DNA of 64,000 nucleotides from Lojkania enalia (lineage: Eukaryota; Ascomycota; Dothideomycetes; Pleosporales), in assembly GCA_010094045.1 (NCBI GenBank), contig ML986657.1, positions 39,994-103,993 of the forward strand, written 5' to 3'. Under the pieces are notes generated by a model. That model was not told where the DNA came from and did no database searches. It saw nothing but the letters and a program-made list of their open reading frames with translations. Positions 11,711 to 22,356 of the stretch are shown here, piece by piece; position 1 is the stretch's first letter; each line of letters starts with the position of its first letter. Position numbers and translations under genes: made by a program.

Positions 11711-13257
11711 TTGGGCACAACGACTTGTACCGAAGTAGTACGGCACATTAACCCCGAAAAAGCTCTTGCAAACCCAGGCGAGTCCCGGCGGACCGTATCT
11801 CAGTGGCTGCGAATACGTACTGGGAATCACACTAAATGCAAACGGGTCCGCACCAATTATGGCATTTTTCCATCCGGGTTAATCGACCTAGGCATCACCG
11901 AGAAGGAGAAGTCGCACCTTGTAAGTACTTCTAAAACCCTTGGATCCAGAGACTACCTTATGCTCGGACACTGCTGGGGTCTAGTCGACTTCCTTATTCT
12001 CATAAAGCCAAACCTAGAGGATTTCAAGAAATAAATTCCTGTGTCTGAACTTCCACAAATTTTCTAAGATGATATCGAAGCTACGAATAAGCTTGGCAAG
12101 TGTTACTTGTGGATTGACTCCCAGTGCATAATTCAAAAGTATAAGTTTCAAGAAGATAGGCTCTGCGAAGCGCCATTGATGGACAAAACAGCCTTCAACG
12201 CGTTCTGTAGCTTAGCCGCAACAGCTTCAAGAGACGGATTGAAGGGCCTATTCAGAAACCGCGATCCATATTGTGTTTTCCCGACTCCAATTCTTCGTAA
12301 CCGCGAAAATCCCTGCCATTTAGTCCCAGCCGAGCTCTGGGAAGACCTACTCCTCAATAATCCCCTACTCTGGAAAGAATGAGCGGTCCAAGAATGGATT
12401 CAAGGTCCTAGAGTCCTTCATTTCGGCCACCATCAGCTGATTTGTGAATTCTGTGAAGCCGATGCATCTGAGAGATATCCGGGTCATATATTATTCTTGT
12501 ACGCAAAACAGGACCATAAAAGGTAACTTATAGTCTCTCTCGGCGATCCGATACCGTATAGCGATGATCCTCAGCATATTGCCTCCATGTACTTACTGAT
12601 ATGGTATCGGATCGTGCAGTACTATTCAAAAACTCAGCTCACATGCGCTCATGACAAGCTGATTGCAATATCAGTTATCACTAAATTAGTTCGCTCTAGG
12701 CTACAAACTGCTTATGTGACTGAAATTTGGGATATCATATTACCTCAATTACTATTGCACTCGGAGAAACCCGCTGGTGGTCATAGACATGTTGAATATC
12801 GTGCACCTTCTTGGTCTTGGGCTTCGATCAATGGTGCGAGGCATTTGAAGAAATCCCTCAAAGTTTCCTCTAGGATAGCGACAAGTTAGATTCTCTCATA
12901 ACAACTATGCATGCAGAGGCAAAGTACGAGAACTCAATCGGATTGAGTCTTGAGAAACGTGCGCATTTGGTACTTTATAGCACGTTAAAAGTTATCAAGA
13001 ATGTGAGATACTGGCTTCAGTCGGTGGTAACAGGCACCAAGAGTATCTACAGAGACGGAGATGAAGGGAATGATGCGAATTATATTAGGCTAATGCTCGA
13101 ATCTACAATGGAGACTTTGATGACAAAAGAAACAGCTAGATATTTCTACGTCTTGGATTTACCCGGAGTTCCCAGTTCTCTAATATTATACAAGAGAGTT
13201 GGTTATTCAAGGGCCTATCAGTCTAGAAACCCACAATTAACGCCCTTAGAGAGTTAG
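11711..13257 (+). pseudogene. HET-domain (heterokaryon incompatibility) gene, inactivated
   Basis: One frame from 11711 to 12889 reads as a HET-domain protein broken by stops. In order: GNHTKCKRVRTNYG and PSGLIDLG; the HET core LVSTSKTLGSRDYLMLGHCW; after TAA at 12032-12034, IPVSELPQIF; after TAA at 12065-12067, KCYLWIDSQCIIQ. After a TGA near 12380 come PRVLHFGHHQLICEF and, beyond a TAA near 12520, YRAPSWSWASING, typical of the region downstream of the HET domain. The frame changes before the C-terminal part (12907-13257). With at least four nonsense codons and one frame change it cannot make a full protein. HET proteins trigger cell death on fusion of unlike strains. Two family A LTRs sit just outside it. 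Confidence 0.82.
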
Positions 13258-13311
13258 CCGAGGACTGCTAGCCATAGTTACTACTACTATGACCTCAAAA
13301 AAAGCATTATC

Positions 13312-13514
13312 TGTTATGGGGATTTTGGCCAGTCCGCCGAGCTGTATCAGATATCGACGTACGATATCACGGTCGATATCACGCCAGATATCACGCTGGA
13401 TATCAGCTGATATACCCCTTTTTCATGTACATAAACATGGCCCGCTGGCCATCTTCAATCAACCAGTTCAGCTCCTCATCTCCCTCCCTGAGACAAGATT
13501 CGCCTCTCACCACA
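13312..13514 (+). mobile_element. Solo LTR, family A copy 2
   Basis: 203 bp, TGTT...CACA termini, with a perfect 5-bp target duplication TTATC (13307-13311 and 13515-13519). Five GATATC palindromes start at 13350, 13363, 13375, 13387 and 13399. It is about 95% like copy 4 at 49197 by eye. Confidence 0.88.
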
Positions 13515-15837
13515 TTATCTATATCATCTATACCTGCGCTGTGGGCTCTAGGGCTAACGAAACATTGGCCATGGCGACATAGTTAACCAGTAACTAGTGC
13601 ATATATATAAACCCTTTTGCTCAAAATTATTCATCCCCAGAATTTTCAAGGACTTAATAGTTACTTTTTGGAATTAGACCCCACGGTTCGAAGCTTGAAG
13701 GCAACCCTAAGGCTAACAGCACCGTACAACCGTGCCACAGTGCTTACATACGCGGCATCGGCACCTAATACGCTAATGCACAAGGATTCCATATATGAGA
13801 AAGAATAGTGGCTTAAAATTTGATATCGAGCCACATCGGCGAATCATACTTGCAAACGGATGGCTCTCTGGTAGCGGACTCCTTATCAGGACAGCTGCAA
13901 ATTCATGTATGAGACGAAGAACCTTGACATTGCTATTGGGCTGTGAAATCATGAGATAATTCTTCTCAGACGAAAAGGGGTGAGTGGCGGTCAAGCTGTG
14001 AAAACGCTCAGTTCAATATGCTTACTTCCCTTTCCAGATCGCTCTGCGTAGGCCACCAGCTCATCTCTCTTCCACTCATTATAAGGATAGACTGTAGTAA
14101 CACAAATGTCAAGTAGCGGGATAGTGTTGTGTTACAGATATTGTTGATATATACAGTACCGTGGGTACACCGTCTACAGATTATGCTTACATCAAGGTTA
14201 TTGGCATTGCGTTACAGGGGTACCATCTTACGATATGGGGATAGCTGACCGACCAATCCGATGTGCTGCGGGTCCCGAAAAAGGGAACGGTGCCACGATG
14301 GCGGGTAGGAAATGCAGTGATGGGGCCGGCCGACATGGAGTGCGCATTGCAGTTCCATGGAAGAGGATGGTTTGGTGTTTCGAATAGAGTGCAACAATTG
14401 CAGGAGAATTTTGCTTACTCTCAATCGCGGAACGACTTTATCTCTTACTTGCCCCGTGAGTCTAATCGGAGTTTCCTTACCGGTAGGCGTGGTGAGACGC
14501 ACACAGAGAGATTTGCAGACCCCATTAAGATGGTTTCAACAACTGTAGAGAGTTCCTTTCCTATTCTGGTGAAATACTCACGGCCGGCCGGCAAAGGAGT
14601 TCCCACGAGCTTTAGCAAGGTTATCATATGACCTCACCGCCAAAGGCGCACACAATAAGACAACATCGAGCGACGAAGTCTAGTAGAAATTAGTATTGAA
14701 ATGACTAGCCCTGCATAATCAATTTTCCGCCAATAATCTACCTGCACCAGTAATTGGTAAGCCACCCAGTTTACAGCACAAAGCACTTCAACATCCCTCT
14801 TATTCTCCCTCTCTATCGAATCATCAGGCCATCCCGCGACAGCCCAAACGCCGCGCATTTGCAGTATGTACACGCACAGCAATGCATAATCCAGCGTTGC
14901 ACGAAAAGCGCCAGTGACATTCTCGCTCCCTACCGCAATAGTTCTCTTGCCAGTGAAGAAGCGATGCGCGTCGACTTCTACAAGCCGCTGGCAGCCCTCA
15001 GCCTCCTGTCTCCCCCGCCAACAACCGCTACAGCAGCAATTCACCTATAACCCCAAATTTCCTCCGCTCTCGAAATTATCATTCCCGGCACCATCCAACT
15101 GCACAGCCTCGCAGCCACCCATATCCCGCCTCACGAATCCCTCAGCCTAGTCTAGCCCAGCCTTCCCCTCGGACTGAGGAGCCGAAGCGGAAATCCTTCT
15201 GCCGATCCCTAATATAAAGGAATCGTTGCACAAAGATTAAAAACGCAATGCATAAGTGCATCCGACATGCGACGTGGGAACCCTGCTGCGCGATCGAAAA
15301 TCATGATCCGGAGATCACGCGTCGGACCGGAGCGGTGGTAGGTTGTGGGTAGGAAAATGCTTTACAGGGAAATGTATGCGTTCTGTATATGGTGGGGGTG
15401 GGGGGCAGGGGGGTGGTAGGGCTGTAGCAGGGGTGTGTTCGACCAGCACGTCACATCAACATCTAAAATATCGTTTTCAAGGCATATATCGGCACGACCG
15501 GCAGATGAATAAGAAAGTTAGGTTGACTTAAGAATCAAGCGCGTGAGAGGGGGGTGCGAATAAAGGAGGTATAGGTATATATCCATCGATTATATCAGAA
15601 TGCAAAAAAGCCTATAGCGCCCGTAAACAATCTAAACGTTCATATCGCAACCTGCCTAGCAAGAAAAGCCAGACGTATCATCCCATCATTAACTCGAACG
15701 GGACCGGACGTGCTGCAAGGAAACTGGAATTACTAAAACCGTCTGATCCAGAACACCTACCGGGTTTGCGATGGAAGTCGCTCGGACGATTCTGCATTGC
15801 ATCGCATCGCAGCAAATGTATGCAGCCATTTAGACAC
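13515..15837. other. Gene-poor stretch with weak coding traces
   Basis: Short frames at 13617-13808 (63 residues) and 14263-14631 (overlapping frames) have some protein-like text but no family I recognise. 14900-15200 is C-rich with near-repetitive CCTCC/CAGC text. A G-run tract lies at 15391-15421. Confidence 0.4.
15391..15421 (+). other. Potential G-quadruplex tract
   Basis: Runs of five, six and six G separated by one or two bases, followed by GGTAGGG, fit the G3+N1-7 four-run pattern. The tract lies about 420 bases beyond the 3' end of the glycosyltransferase. Confidence 0.55.
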
Positions 15838-17166
15838 TTACTGCAGCTTCTTCTCCCCACATTCCTCATTCAAGATAAACCTCCACATATGCTCCGCGCT
15901 GACCTTTGCGCCATCCATATCATTCAGCGTGTCAGCCAATCCCTTTGCACGCTCTGCGTACCGCCCATCATCTAGCACCGTTCTCAGCGCTTGTCTGATG
16001 GACTCAGCATTCCAATGCTGGCGCTGCACACGAATGCCCGCCCCGGCATTCATAACATTATCCAGATTAGTCTGCTGCTCGATCTGCAGGGCGACGCCGA
16101 CGACCGGGGTGCCGGCGGCGACGGCGGTTTGCACGGTGCCCTGGCCGCCGTGGATGAGTGCTGCGTCGGCGAGCTGGGTAGCTTGGAGGGCTGGGATGAA
16201 TTTGTCGGTCACGAGGAGGCGGGGGTCGTTGTTTGCTACTCTCCTAGCATCTTCTATAGCGCAAACGGAGGGGGAGGCCAGTACAACCGCGTTCCAGTCG
16301 TCTGAGGGTGAGGATATGAGCGCTTTAATGGCTTCGAAGAGGAAATCCTGCGTCCCGGATGATCCCATGGTCACAAGGATAGACGGGCCGGGACGTTCCA
16401 TGTGCGCCACGATCTCGGGGTCTAGTTTGGCGTCGCTGGTGGCGTATAATGGGCCGGTGAGGACGATGTTCTTGGGGATGCGGTCTAGGTAGTCGGCGTG
16501 GAAGACTGGGTGGTCGTTCACGATGTTAAGGTCCGCCATATTCATATCGAATAGAGATATGGGCCCTTTGATTGGCCAGCCGCATGCAGCGGCCGCAGCT
16601 CCTAGACGGTGTTGGCGGAAGATGGGGGCGCGGATCATGGCACCGCTAGCGAACCACGCGAGCCGCTGACGTATCGGTCGGGGCAGTCGTGTAAATAGCG
16701 GCATCATGTCTGGCAGGTCTCTGATCAGGCCGTGGGAAAAGGCTCCTGGATGCAGTGGGACCGGCAAGAAGTTGATGGTTCGGATACCTAGAATCCGGGC
16801 TGCGAGGGAGGCGGGCGCCCACATGCCGTGGAAAACAACATCTGGTTTCAATTCGCGGAGGGCGGCAAGCTGGCCCTCGATGAAGCTTTTTGCAATCTCT
16901 TCGCTGCCGAAGAATTCGGGGAAGTCCCAGCCCAAGTCGTGGGCGACGGAGATTCCCTTGACGCGAGGCCGGGCGGGTACAATTGGGAATCCAGCGTTGG
17001 TGATTTGATATTCGAATCTGGAGCCACAAGAAAGGAAGTCGATTTTAAGGTTAATGTTAGGCGGGCATTGGTCCCTAAGTGCAACTGCCATAGCAATGGC
17101 ACGGGTGGTGTCCCCAGCATCCTGAAAGGCAACACTGACGACGATGTGAATGTTTGATAGGCTCAT
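15838..17166 (-). CDS. UDP-glycosyltransferase-like protein (GT-B, MGT/GT1-like)
   Basis: Intronless, 442 residues from the ATG at 17164-17166; the open frame upstream of it has only a TTG. The N-terminal half has the acceptor-domain Rossmann start (SNIHIVVSVAFQDAGDTTRA, residues 4-23) with a DTTRA segment in place of the usual GHxxP. The C-terminal half has the nucleotide-sugar binding signature: ILVTMGSSGTQDF (about 263-275), then LIHGGQGTVQTAVAAGTPVV (337-356) and IEQQTNLDNV. This HGGxGT...GxPxxG...DQ/QQ pattern defines GT-B glycosyltransferases that move a sugar from a UDP- or dTDP-donor to a small acceptor. The short length, lack of introns and lack of a C-terminal membrane anchor resemble bacterial macrolide-type enzymes, so ancient horizontal origin is possible. 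The nearest gene upstream is a same-strand MFS pump, suggesting glycosylation and export of a metabolite. The acceptor is unknown. Confidence 0.83.
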   Translation of the reverse strand: MSLSNIHIVVSVAFQDAGDTTRAIAMAVALRDQCPPNINLKIDFLSCGSRFEYQITNAGFPIVPARPRVKGISVAHDLGWDFPEFFGSEEIAKSFIEGQLAALRELKPDVVFHGMWAPASLAARILGIRTINFLPVPLHPGAFSHGLIRDLPDMMPLFTRLPRPIRQRLAWFASGAMIRAPIFRQHRLGAAAAACGWPIKGPISLFDMNMADLNIVNDHPVFHADYLDRIPKNIVLTGPLYATSDAKLDPEIVAHMERPGPSILVTMGSSGTQDFLFEAIKALISSPSDDWNAVVLASPSVCAIEDARRVANNDPRLLVTDKFIPALQATQLADAALIHGGQGTVQTAVAAGTPVVGVALQIEQQTNLDNVMNAGAGIRVQRQHWNAESIRQALRTVLDDGRYAERAKGLADTLNDMDGAKVSAEHMWRFILNEECGEKKLQ

Positions 17167-17772
17167 GGTTGGTCTTGGGTTCTTAGCGTATGGTAACAAG
17201 CAACAGTAGAGAAGAGAGGTGATTGGAGCGAAGAAGGCTTCGTTACTAGTAGTGGGAATAGATATCTCTTAAATATCAGGCCTTGCAGGATACTTCTAGA
17301 CAAAAAGGTTTGTTTGGGGAGTCGACAGTCTTGCGAGGTACGACGTTACACTTTCCGACTGTCCGGAATGATTGAGTAGCACAATTCGGACATGGGGACG
17401 AAGTGGATCTTCTATATTCGCCGCCGAAGGGTGCTTGCACGAGCGAAGGAACGATTGTTGGCCGAGTACTACATCAGCCATTCGTAGTCCTGCCGGAAAC
17501 CCTCTAGGCCGTACCGCCATCAAGGCGATTCATCTTCCTGCCCACTACCAAGGGCCCGCTCATGGCGCAAATTAGGTCTCTCTAAGCCCTGACGAGTAAC
17601 AACCAGTAAATCTGCAGGGAAAAGGTCCGGGTAACCTTTAGTTATGCCTGTGGGGAACCGGTAAAAGCAACAAGCCTACGTGGTGTGAAGTAGCAATGGA
17701 TTCGTGAAAGCTTATGCACGGAGTGTTAGGCGCCACAAGCACAGCTGCGTCGATCGGAGAAAGCGGCTCGAG

Positions 17773-17782
17773 CTCGAGCTGA
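17773..17782 (+). promoter_or_regulatory. Candidate shared regulatory 10-mer CTCGAGCTGA (site 1)
   Basis: Exact match to sites at 18000-18009 and 21074-21083; embedded in a doubled CTCGAG. Regulatory role is inference. Confidence 0.3.
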
Positions 17783-17999
17783 ATCAACTGAGCGGAAGTG
17801 AACCAAGCCATGCTGTCTTAGCAAATTCGTACAGTACCGTTTTCGTAGCCGCATTCGCGCGGGTGCTTTATCCGCATCATGCGATGTAGCAAGCTTCTTT
17901 CATCCAAGCATCAAGAGCCACTTTTCCACAAATGCTTCTCACATGCATCCCCATCACTTCGTCTATAGATAGAGCTTCGTCGATAAAGCGATAACACGG

Positions 18000-18009
18000 C
18001 TCGAGCTGA
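18000..18009 (+). promoter_or_regulatory. Candidate shared regulatory 10-mer CTCGAGCTGA (site 2)
   Basis: Second exact copy upstream of the glycosyltransferase. Confidence 0.3.
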
Positions 18010-18787
18010 CTCAAATTGGACTAATATGCGCGGATAGACATGAAGATCAGGCCGTCCACAGCCAACTAACCCGCGTCAGACAACGATGCGCTTCTTATTC
18101 CTTTTCTGGACATCGCAGCGCCGAGATAGCGTTGCACTAACCACTCACCATCCAGAGCTCCACATCTTACGCCCATTGAACTCGGGCTCAGGCAGGCTGT
18201 CGTTGCGGCGTAGTAGTCCGTTGAGCTGGCCACAATGCTGCTATCTTTGCAATACGATTTTCTCGACCGGGGACCCACAGCGTTCAAAGGACCTGTCAGG
18301 TTGTAGTGTGCCTGTCATCCGGGTAACGTCCTTCGCGCGACTTATTTTAGAAGCGTTTGCGTAGCTTAATTGCGCCGAGTAACGACTAGATTGGTTATCG
18401 CTGCACTACCGTACCAGGGCGGCAATTCTCCGCAATCAAGACCGATCGTCCTCGGTCGGGCAAATTGACCCAGGCTCAACCAAGTCTGCATACAGCCCAC
18501 ATTCCGTGATACCCAAGATCTGAAGACGTTGTGGTTCATTTGGTCGGTGCGCAATTGCGCAATCGCGATGGTCTGAGGAGAGGCCTTTTCGCTAAAGAAA
18601 GCGAGCGAGAGGCGAGGTGGACTACGTGGACAGCCTTGGGAGGTCATTACAATTTACTCGCATTAATCTACTATTCCCAATATCATAGCGAACAGACGCA
18701 AAATCAAACGCCAGAAAATGCTGCAAAATGCGCTCGTGCTACAAGTACAAAATTCGAAAAGAGATTCGGTACATGTCGGTATCTCCG

Positions 18788-20743
18788 TTAGAGATCAAGA
18801 TCCGGATTCATTCTCGCGACAGCCCTATGCGCATAATGCTCAAAGGTATTGTACATCCTCACCACGCCCGTACTCGCCGGTTTCTGACTCTCGGGCAATC
18901 TTCCAACATGGACATCTCGATCCCTCTTCTCGTATTCGATCGGAGAAACAGGTTCGGACTGTAGGAGGCCTGTCGTAGAGTGCGAGTTAGGGTTCTCCAC
19001 ATCCCGCTTCGGTTTCGGCCCCGGTTTCTGCGGGTTGCCTTCCTTGACGCTGCGCCACTCCATTCCGAGCGCGCTCGGCACCATCAGGCAGGCTACAATG
19101 AGCGCGGCGAAGAATGGACCTTGGGTCAGACTTTTGTTATAGGCTTCGAGGACTGGAGGAAGTTGCGCTGGGCTAACCATATGCTTAAGTTCCGTAGCAC
19201 CAGCGTCGACTACCCTGGCTGGATCGATACCTGGGATCTGGCTGAGACCTTTTGTAAATCTGTCGATGAAGAGGTTCTGGCCAACGGCGACGAAGACTGC
19301 GCCGCCCAGTGTTTGGGCAAAGGAAAGAATGGCGGTGCCCGTTGGCACGTCTTTCTTTGCAAGGACAATTTGGACGGCCAGATTGGGATGTTGCATGCTA
19401 CAGCCCACGCCGTAACCGAGTATGACTTGATAGCCAATCCACATCGGGGACCTAGTACTCATATTCCACGCGGTGATGAGGCCGGCGCCTACGCTCATGA
19501 GGCACCCTCCAAAGATCATAAACGGCGTATAGTAGCCGATCTTTTGCGTGAGTCCACCACTCATGATAGAGCCGACGACGACAGAAAGTACAAGTGGGAT
19601 GGTGTTGATTCCAGATTTCATGGCGGACGCATCCTTGATAGCTTGGAACCAAATAGGGATATAAAGCGAGACAGTCAGCATGGTAGATCCGACGAAAAGC
19701 TGAGAGAAGCTCCCAAATATGACGCTACGTTGGAATATAATGCGAGCTGGTACCGTGGCCGTAGTGTTCCGGGTAAAGCCTTGGAGGACAATGAAAGCGA
19801 CGAAAAGAACAGCGAAGATGGTCATCAAGGCAATCATCCTTCCATCAGACCATGCATAGTCGATGCCTCCCCATTCTAATGCAAGTAAAAGGCAGGTGAT
19901 GGCGGGCAAGAAAAGGACAGTCCCGAAAGGGTCGAGCTGCCAAAAAGTCTGCTTCCACGACAGATACGGCTTCTTCTCGTCGAGACGCACGAAGAATATC
20001 ACCGCGGCGACGGTGATGGCTCCAAGAGGGAGGTTGATGTAGAAGCACCATCTCCAGGTAGCCTTGCTTCCAGTAAACGCACCGCCTAATAATGGTCCAG
20101 CAACTGATGCGACACCAAAACACGCCCCGAAGAGCCCCTGTAACATAGGCCGCTTGTGTAGCGGCACACTGTTGAGCATGATCAAAATTGCGCCGGTGAA
20201 GATGCCTCCAGCCCCAAGCCCAGCAACTGCCCGACCAATGATCAACATGAGCGAGTTGACTGCCGCGCCACAGATCGCGGAGCCAATCTCGAAGAGCAGG
20301 ATGCCACATAGATAGGTTTTCTTGGTGGAAAAGAATGTGTAGATCCGACCATAGAGAAGAATGAAAGCACAAGACGTGAGCATATACGCGCTCCCATACC
20401 AGCCAACATCTTCGAGTGACTTAAACTTGTTGGTGATTTCGGGAATTGCTGGACCGAGAATGGTCCTATCGAGCGCAACGAGAAATATCGAGATGTAAAG
20501 AGCGACCATGATCAGCGCGGTCTTTCCTGTGGATGGGTACTTTATTGAATCTTCTTCATCATGCGGCGGTCCATGCTGTGCCGGCTTGTCCTGTGGTGGT
20601 TCATCTGACATAGGCTCATTTGACATTGGTTGGTGTTCCGTAAACTCTGGCGGAGTAGCGAATGGGTTTTGGCTCCTGAGAGTATGGTCTCTGTATTCAA
20701 TAGAGTAGATGGAAGACGATGGTCTTGATGTTCTCCTCGACAT
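18788..20743 (-). CDS. MFS multidrug/toxin efflux transporter, DHA14 (DHA2) type
   Basis: 651 residues, intronless, ATG at 20741-20743. A hydrophilic N-terminus of about 75 residues rich in Ser/Pro/Asp is followed by about 14 hydrophobic segments and a charged C-terminal tail of about 70 residues. Family marks: ALDRTILGPAIPEI in helix 1, the loop GRIYTFFSTKKTY (motif A position), GRAVAGLGAGGIFTGA (motif B region) and the antiporter motif C GVASVAGPLLGGAFT. These fit proton-coupled drug:H+ antiporters of the DHA2 family, which in fungi include pumps for self-made toxins. It would sit in the plasma membrane. Together with the same-strand glycosyltransferase it may serve a small metabolite cluster, but no synthase gene is visible here. 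The substrate is unknown. Large open frames on the opposite strand (for example 18980-19879) are shadows. Confidence 0.92.
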   Translation of the reverse strand: MSRRTSRPSSSIYSIEYRDHTLRSQNPFATPPEFTEHQPMSNEPMSDEPPQDKPAQHGPPHDEEDSIKYPSTGKTALIMVALYISIFLVALDRTILGPAIPEITNKFKSLEDVGWYGSAYMLTSCAFILLYGRIYTFFSTKKTYLCGILLFEIGSAICGAAVNSLMLIIGRAVAGLGAGGIFTGAILIMLNSVPLHKRPMLQGLFGACFGVASVAGPLLGGAFTGSKATWRWCFYINLPLGAITVAAVIFFVRLDEKKPYLSWKQTFWQLDPFGTVLFLPAITCLLLALEWGGIDYAWSDGRMIALMTIFAVLFVAFIVLQGFTRNTTATVPARIIFQRSVIFGSFSQLFVGSTMLTVSLYIPIWFQAIKDASAMKSGINTIPLVLSVVVGSIMSGGLTQKIGYYTPFMIFGGCLMSVGAGLITAWNMSTRSPMWIGYQVILGYGVGCSMQHPNLAVQIVLAKKDVPTGTAILSFAQTLGGAVFVAVGQNLFIDRFTKGLSQIPGIDPARVVDAGATELKHMVSPAQLPPVLEAYNKSLTQGPFFAALIVACLMVPSALGMEWRSVKEGNPQKPGPKPKRDVENPNSHSTTGLLQSEPVSPIEYEKRDRDVHVGRLPESQKPASTGVVRMYNTFEHYAHRAVARMNPDLDL

Positions 20744-22356
20744 TTTGGAGGCCGTGAATTCGTTGATCGCGATTCGCGTCGAAGGGAGGTGATATGAAGA
20801 ATGCGGGTCGGCCCCAATATTAGATTTAGTGCATTGGCCGCAGAATAGGCGGAAGTATTAGTTTTATTGAAAGACGGGCAATGAGGCAATAGCCTCGCTG
20901 ACAAGGAGCAACTCAAGGCCCGACATGCCGATTGTTAGCCTCGTGCGCATGGCAGTGTTCTGTATACAGAATTTGGAGTGGGTCTTGAAGATGGCGCTCG
21001 GATCATGGACGACGTCGGAAATTCTCTGTGGGGTGCCGGATCTGCATGGGTCTTGCATACGCGAAAAACACAGCTCGAGCTGAACCCCGTTTTGCCCCGA
21101 AAGGGAATAGAGACCAGAACAGCTCTATGTGAGATCGGCCCAAACACTTCCAGAGTCCCGACCATCACGTGCAATGATGGTGGCTGTCCATATACAGTGC
21201 CGACCGCTTAGGAAAGCTGTATAATCTCATTGCCGGCCACGATAATTCTCACTATTCGAGCAAAGTTTAAATGTTTTGTGATTTTCGGATGTGAAATGAG
21301 TCCAATGATAGCATGGCTTAGTCGAGCTAGTGCCAGGATGCATCTGGTGCTGGGCAGGCTGATCATCCCGCGCTGAACGGATCTGCTATGTGCGAATGGT
21401 GTTTTGGGACACCGCAAGGTTTATCGTGTGCCCCCTCCTCACTAGCGCAGTTCTACAGCATGTCAAAGGCCTATCCAAACTCGGAATGGCTCTGCTCCAC
21501 TCACCTGCGATCGCTGTGGAGCTGTCATAATGCCCCATCAGTGGGAAGAAGAGTGACGATGGGTGCCGTAGTGGATGGCTGAACAAGGACGATGACGAGG
21601 AGTTCGGATGGCTGATAGACCGGCAAATTCTACGTACGATACTTCGAACTACAGGCAATAGTCCTCTCACGTCAGCCGGAGTGGTGTTGATAGCGTATTA
21701 GAGATGGATGGCCGGCGAAGTGTATTTTGAGGTTGCCGAGGCCGATGATGCACATGTAGATAGGAGCGGGGTAGCTAATTGCGCTGAGCAGCAGCCAAAT
21801 AGCGCTGCCACGCGCCATATATTAGGACGGTCTAAACGAAAAAAGTGAGCCGCACGATCGCAGGCAATGGGAAGGAGGGATTTGGATTATAAAACTATAT
21901 TATTACTAGAACTATGGTGTTGTCGGAACTCCTCACACATCTTCGACCAATGCAATTCGTAGGAAGCATATATATTCACGTGCCGTCTGCCCTTGATAGT
22001 ATTCCTATCAGATAGATTATTGAAAGACCTAAAATCGATTGGGTATTTGTTTGGCCCAATTGCCATTCAATATTTCCCGCTCATTCGCCATTCATTTGCA
22101 AATCATCAAATGGACATATAGTCACGTGATCTTTGCCTTGTGACCTTCCAAGGGTTTTATCAAGGCTCACGAATGATTAATGCCATCCTACACAGCATAA
22201 CCTAACAATATATAGGAGAGTTACACATTCGGCAGAGACTTCTTGCTAATACCTTCTCCTCACCACCACTCAAAACGGAATCGTGTCCCAAATCTCACTT
22301 ACTGTCCTAACCATGTGTCTTACCCCAACCCCGGAACTCCATATCTCCTTCGCTAA
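20744..22356. other. Promoter and intergenic region upstream of MFS gene
   Basis: No supported gene. A third CTCGAGCTGA site (21074-21083) lies about 330 bases upstream of the MFS start. A GTCACGTGAT box is at 22121-22130. Confidence 0.5.
21074..21083 (+). promoter_or_regulatory. Candidate shared regulatory 10-mer CTCGAGCTGA (site 3)
   Basis: Third exact copy, in the presumed MFS promoter, on the same strand relative to its gene as sites 1 and 2 are to theirs. Confidence 0.3.

Larger units (their letters stand above)
17167..18787. other. Intergenic between glycosyltransferase and MFS genes
   Basis: No gene supported; minus-strand frames at 17296-17523 and 18366-18647 lack family features. 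It holds two CTCGAGCTGA sites (17773-17782, 18000-18009) about 610 and 830 bases upstream of the glycosyltransferase start. Confidence 0.5.

Noticed and set aside
11494..13514. Full-length LTR retroelement with HET-like cargo
   Set aside because: The two LTRs have different target duplications and no gag-pol or primer site lies between them.
13289..13582. Protein-like frame shared with 49211-49531
   Set aside because: The similarity is due to both being family A LTR copies; the repeated Ile-Ser-Arg text comes from the GATATC array.
15797..16492. 231-residue open frame on the plus strand
   Set aside because: Antisense shadow of the glycosyltransferase.
18980..19879. 299-residue open frame on the plus strand
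   Set aside because: Lies antisense within the MFS transporter; no family features of its own.
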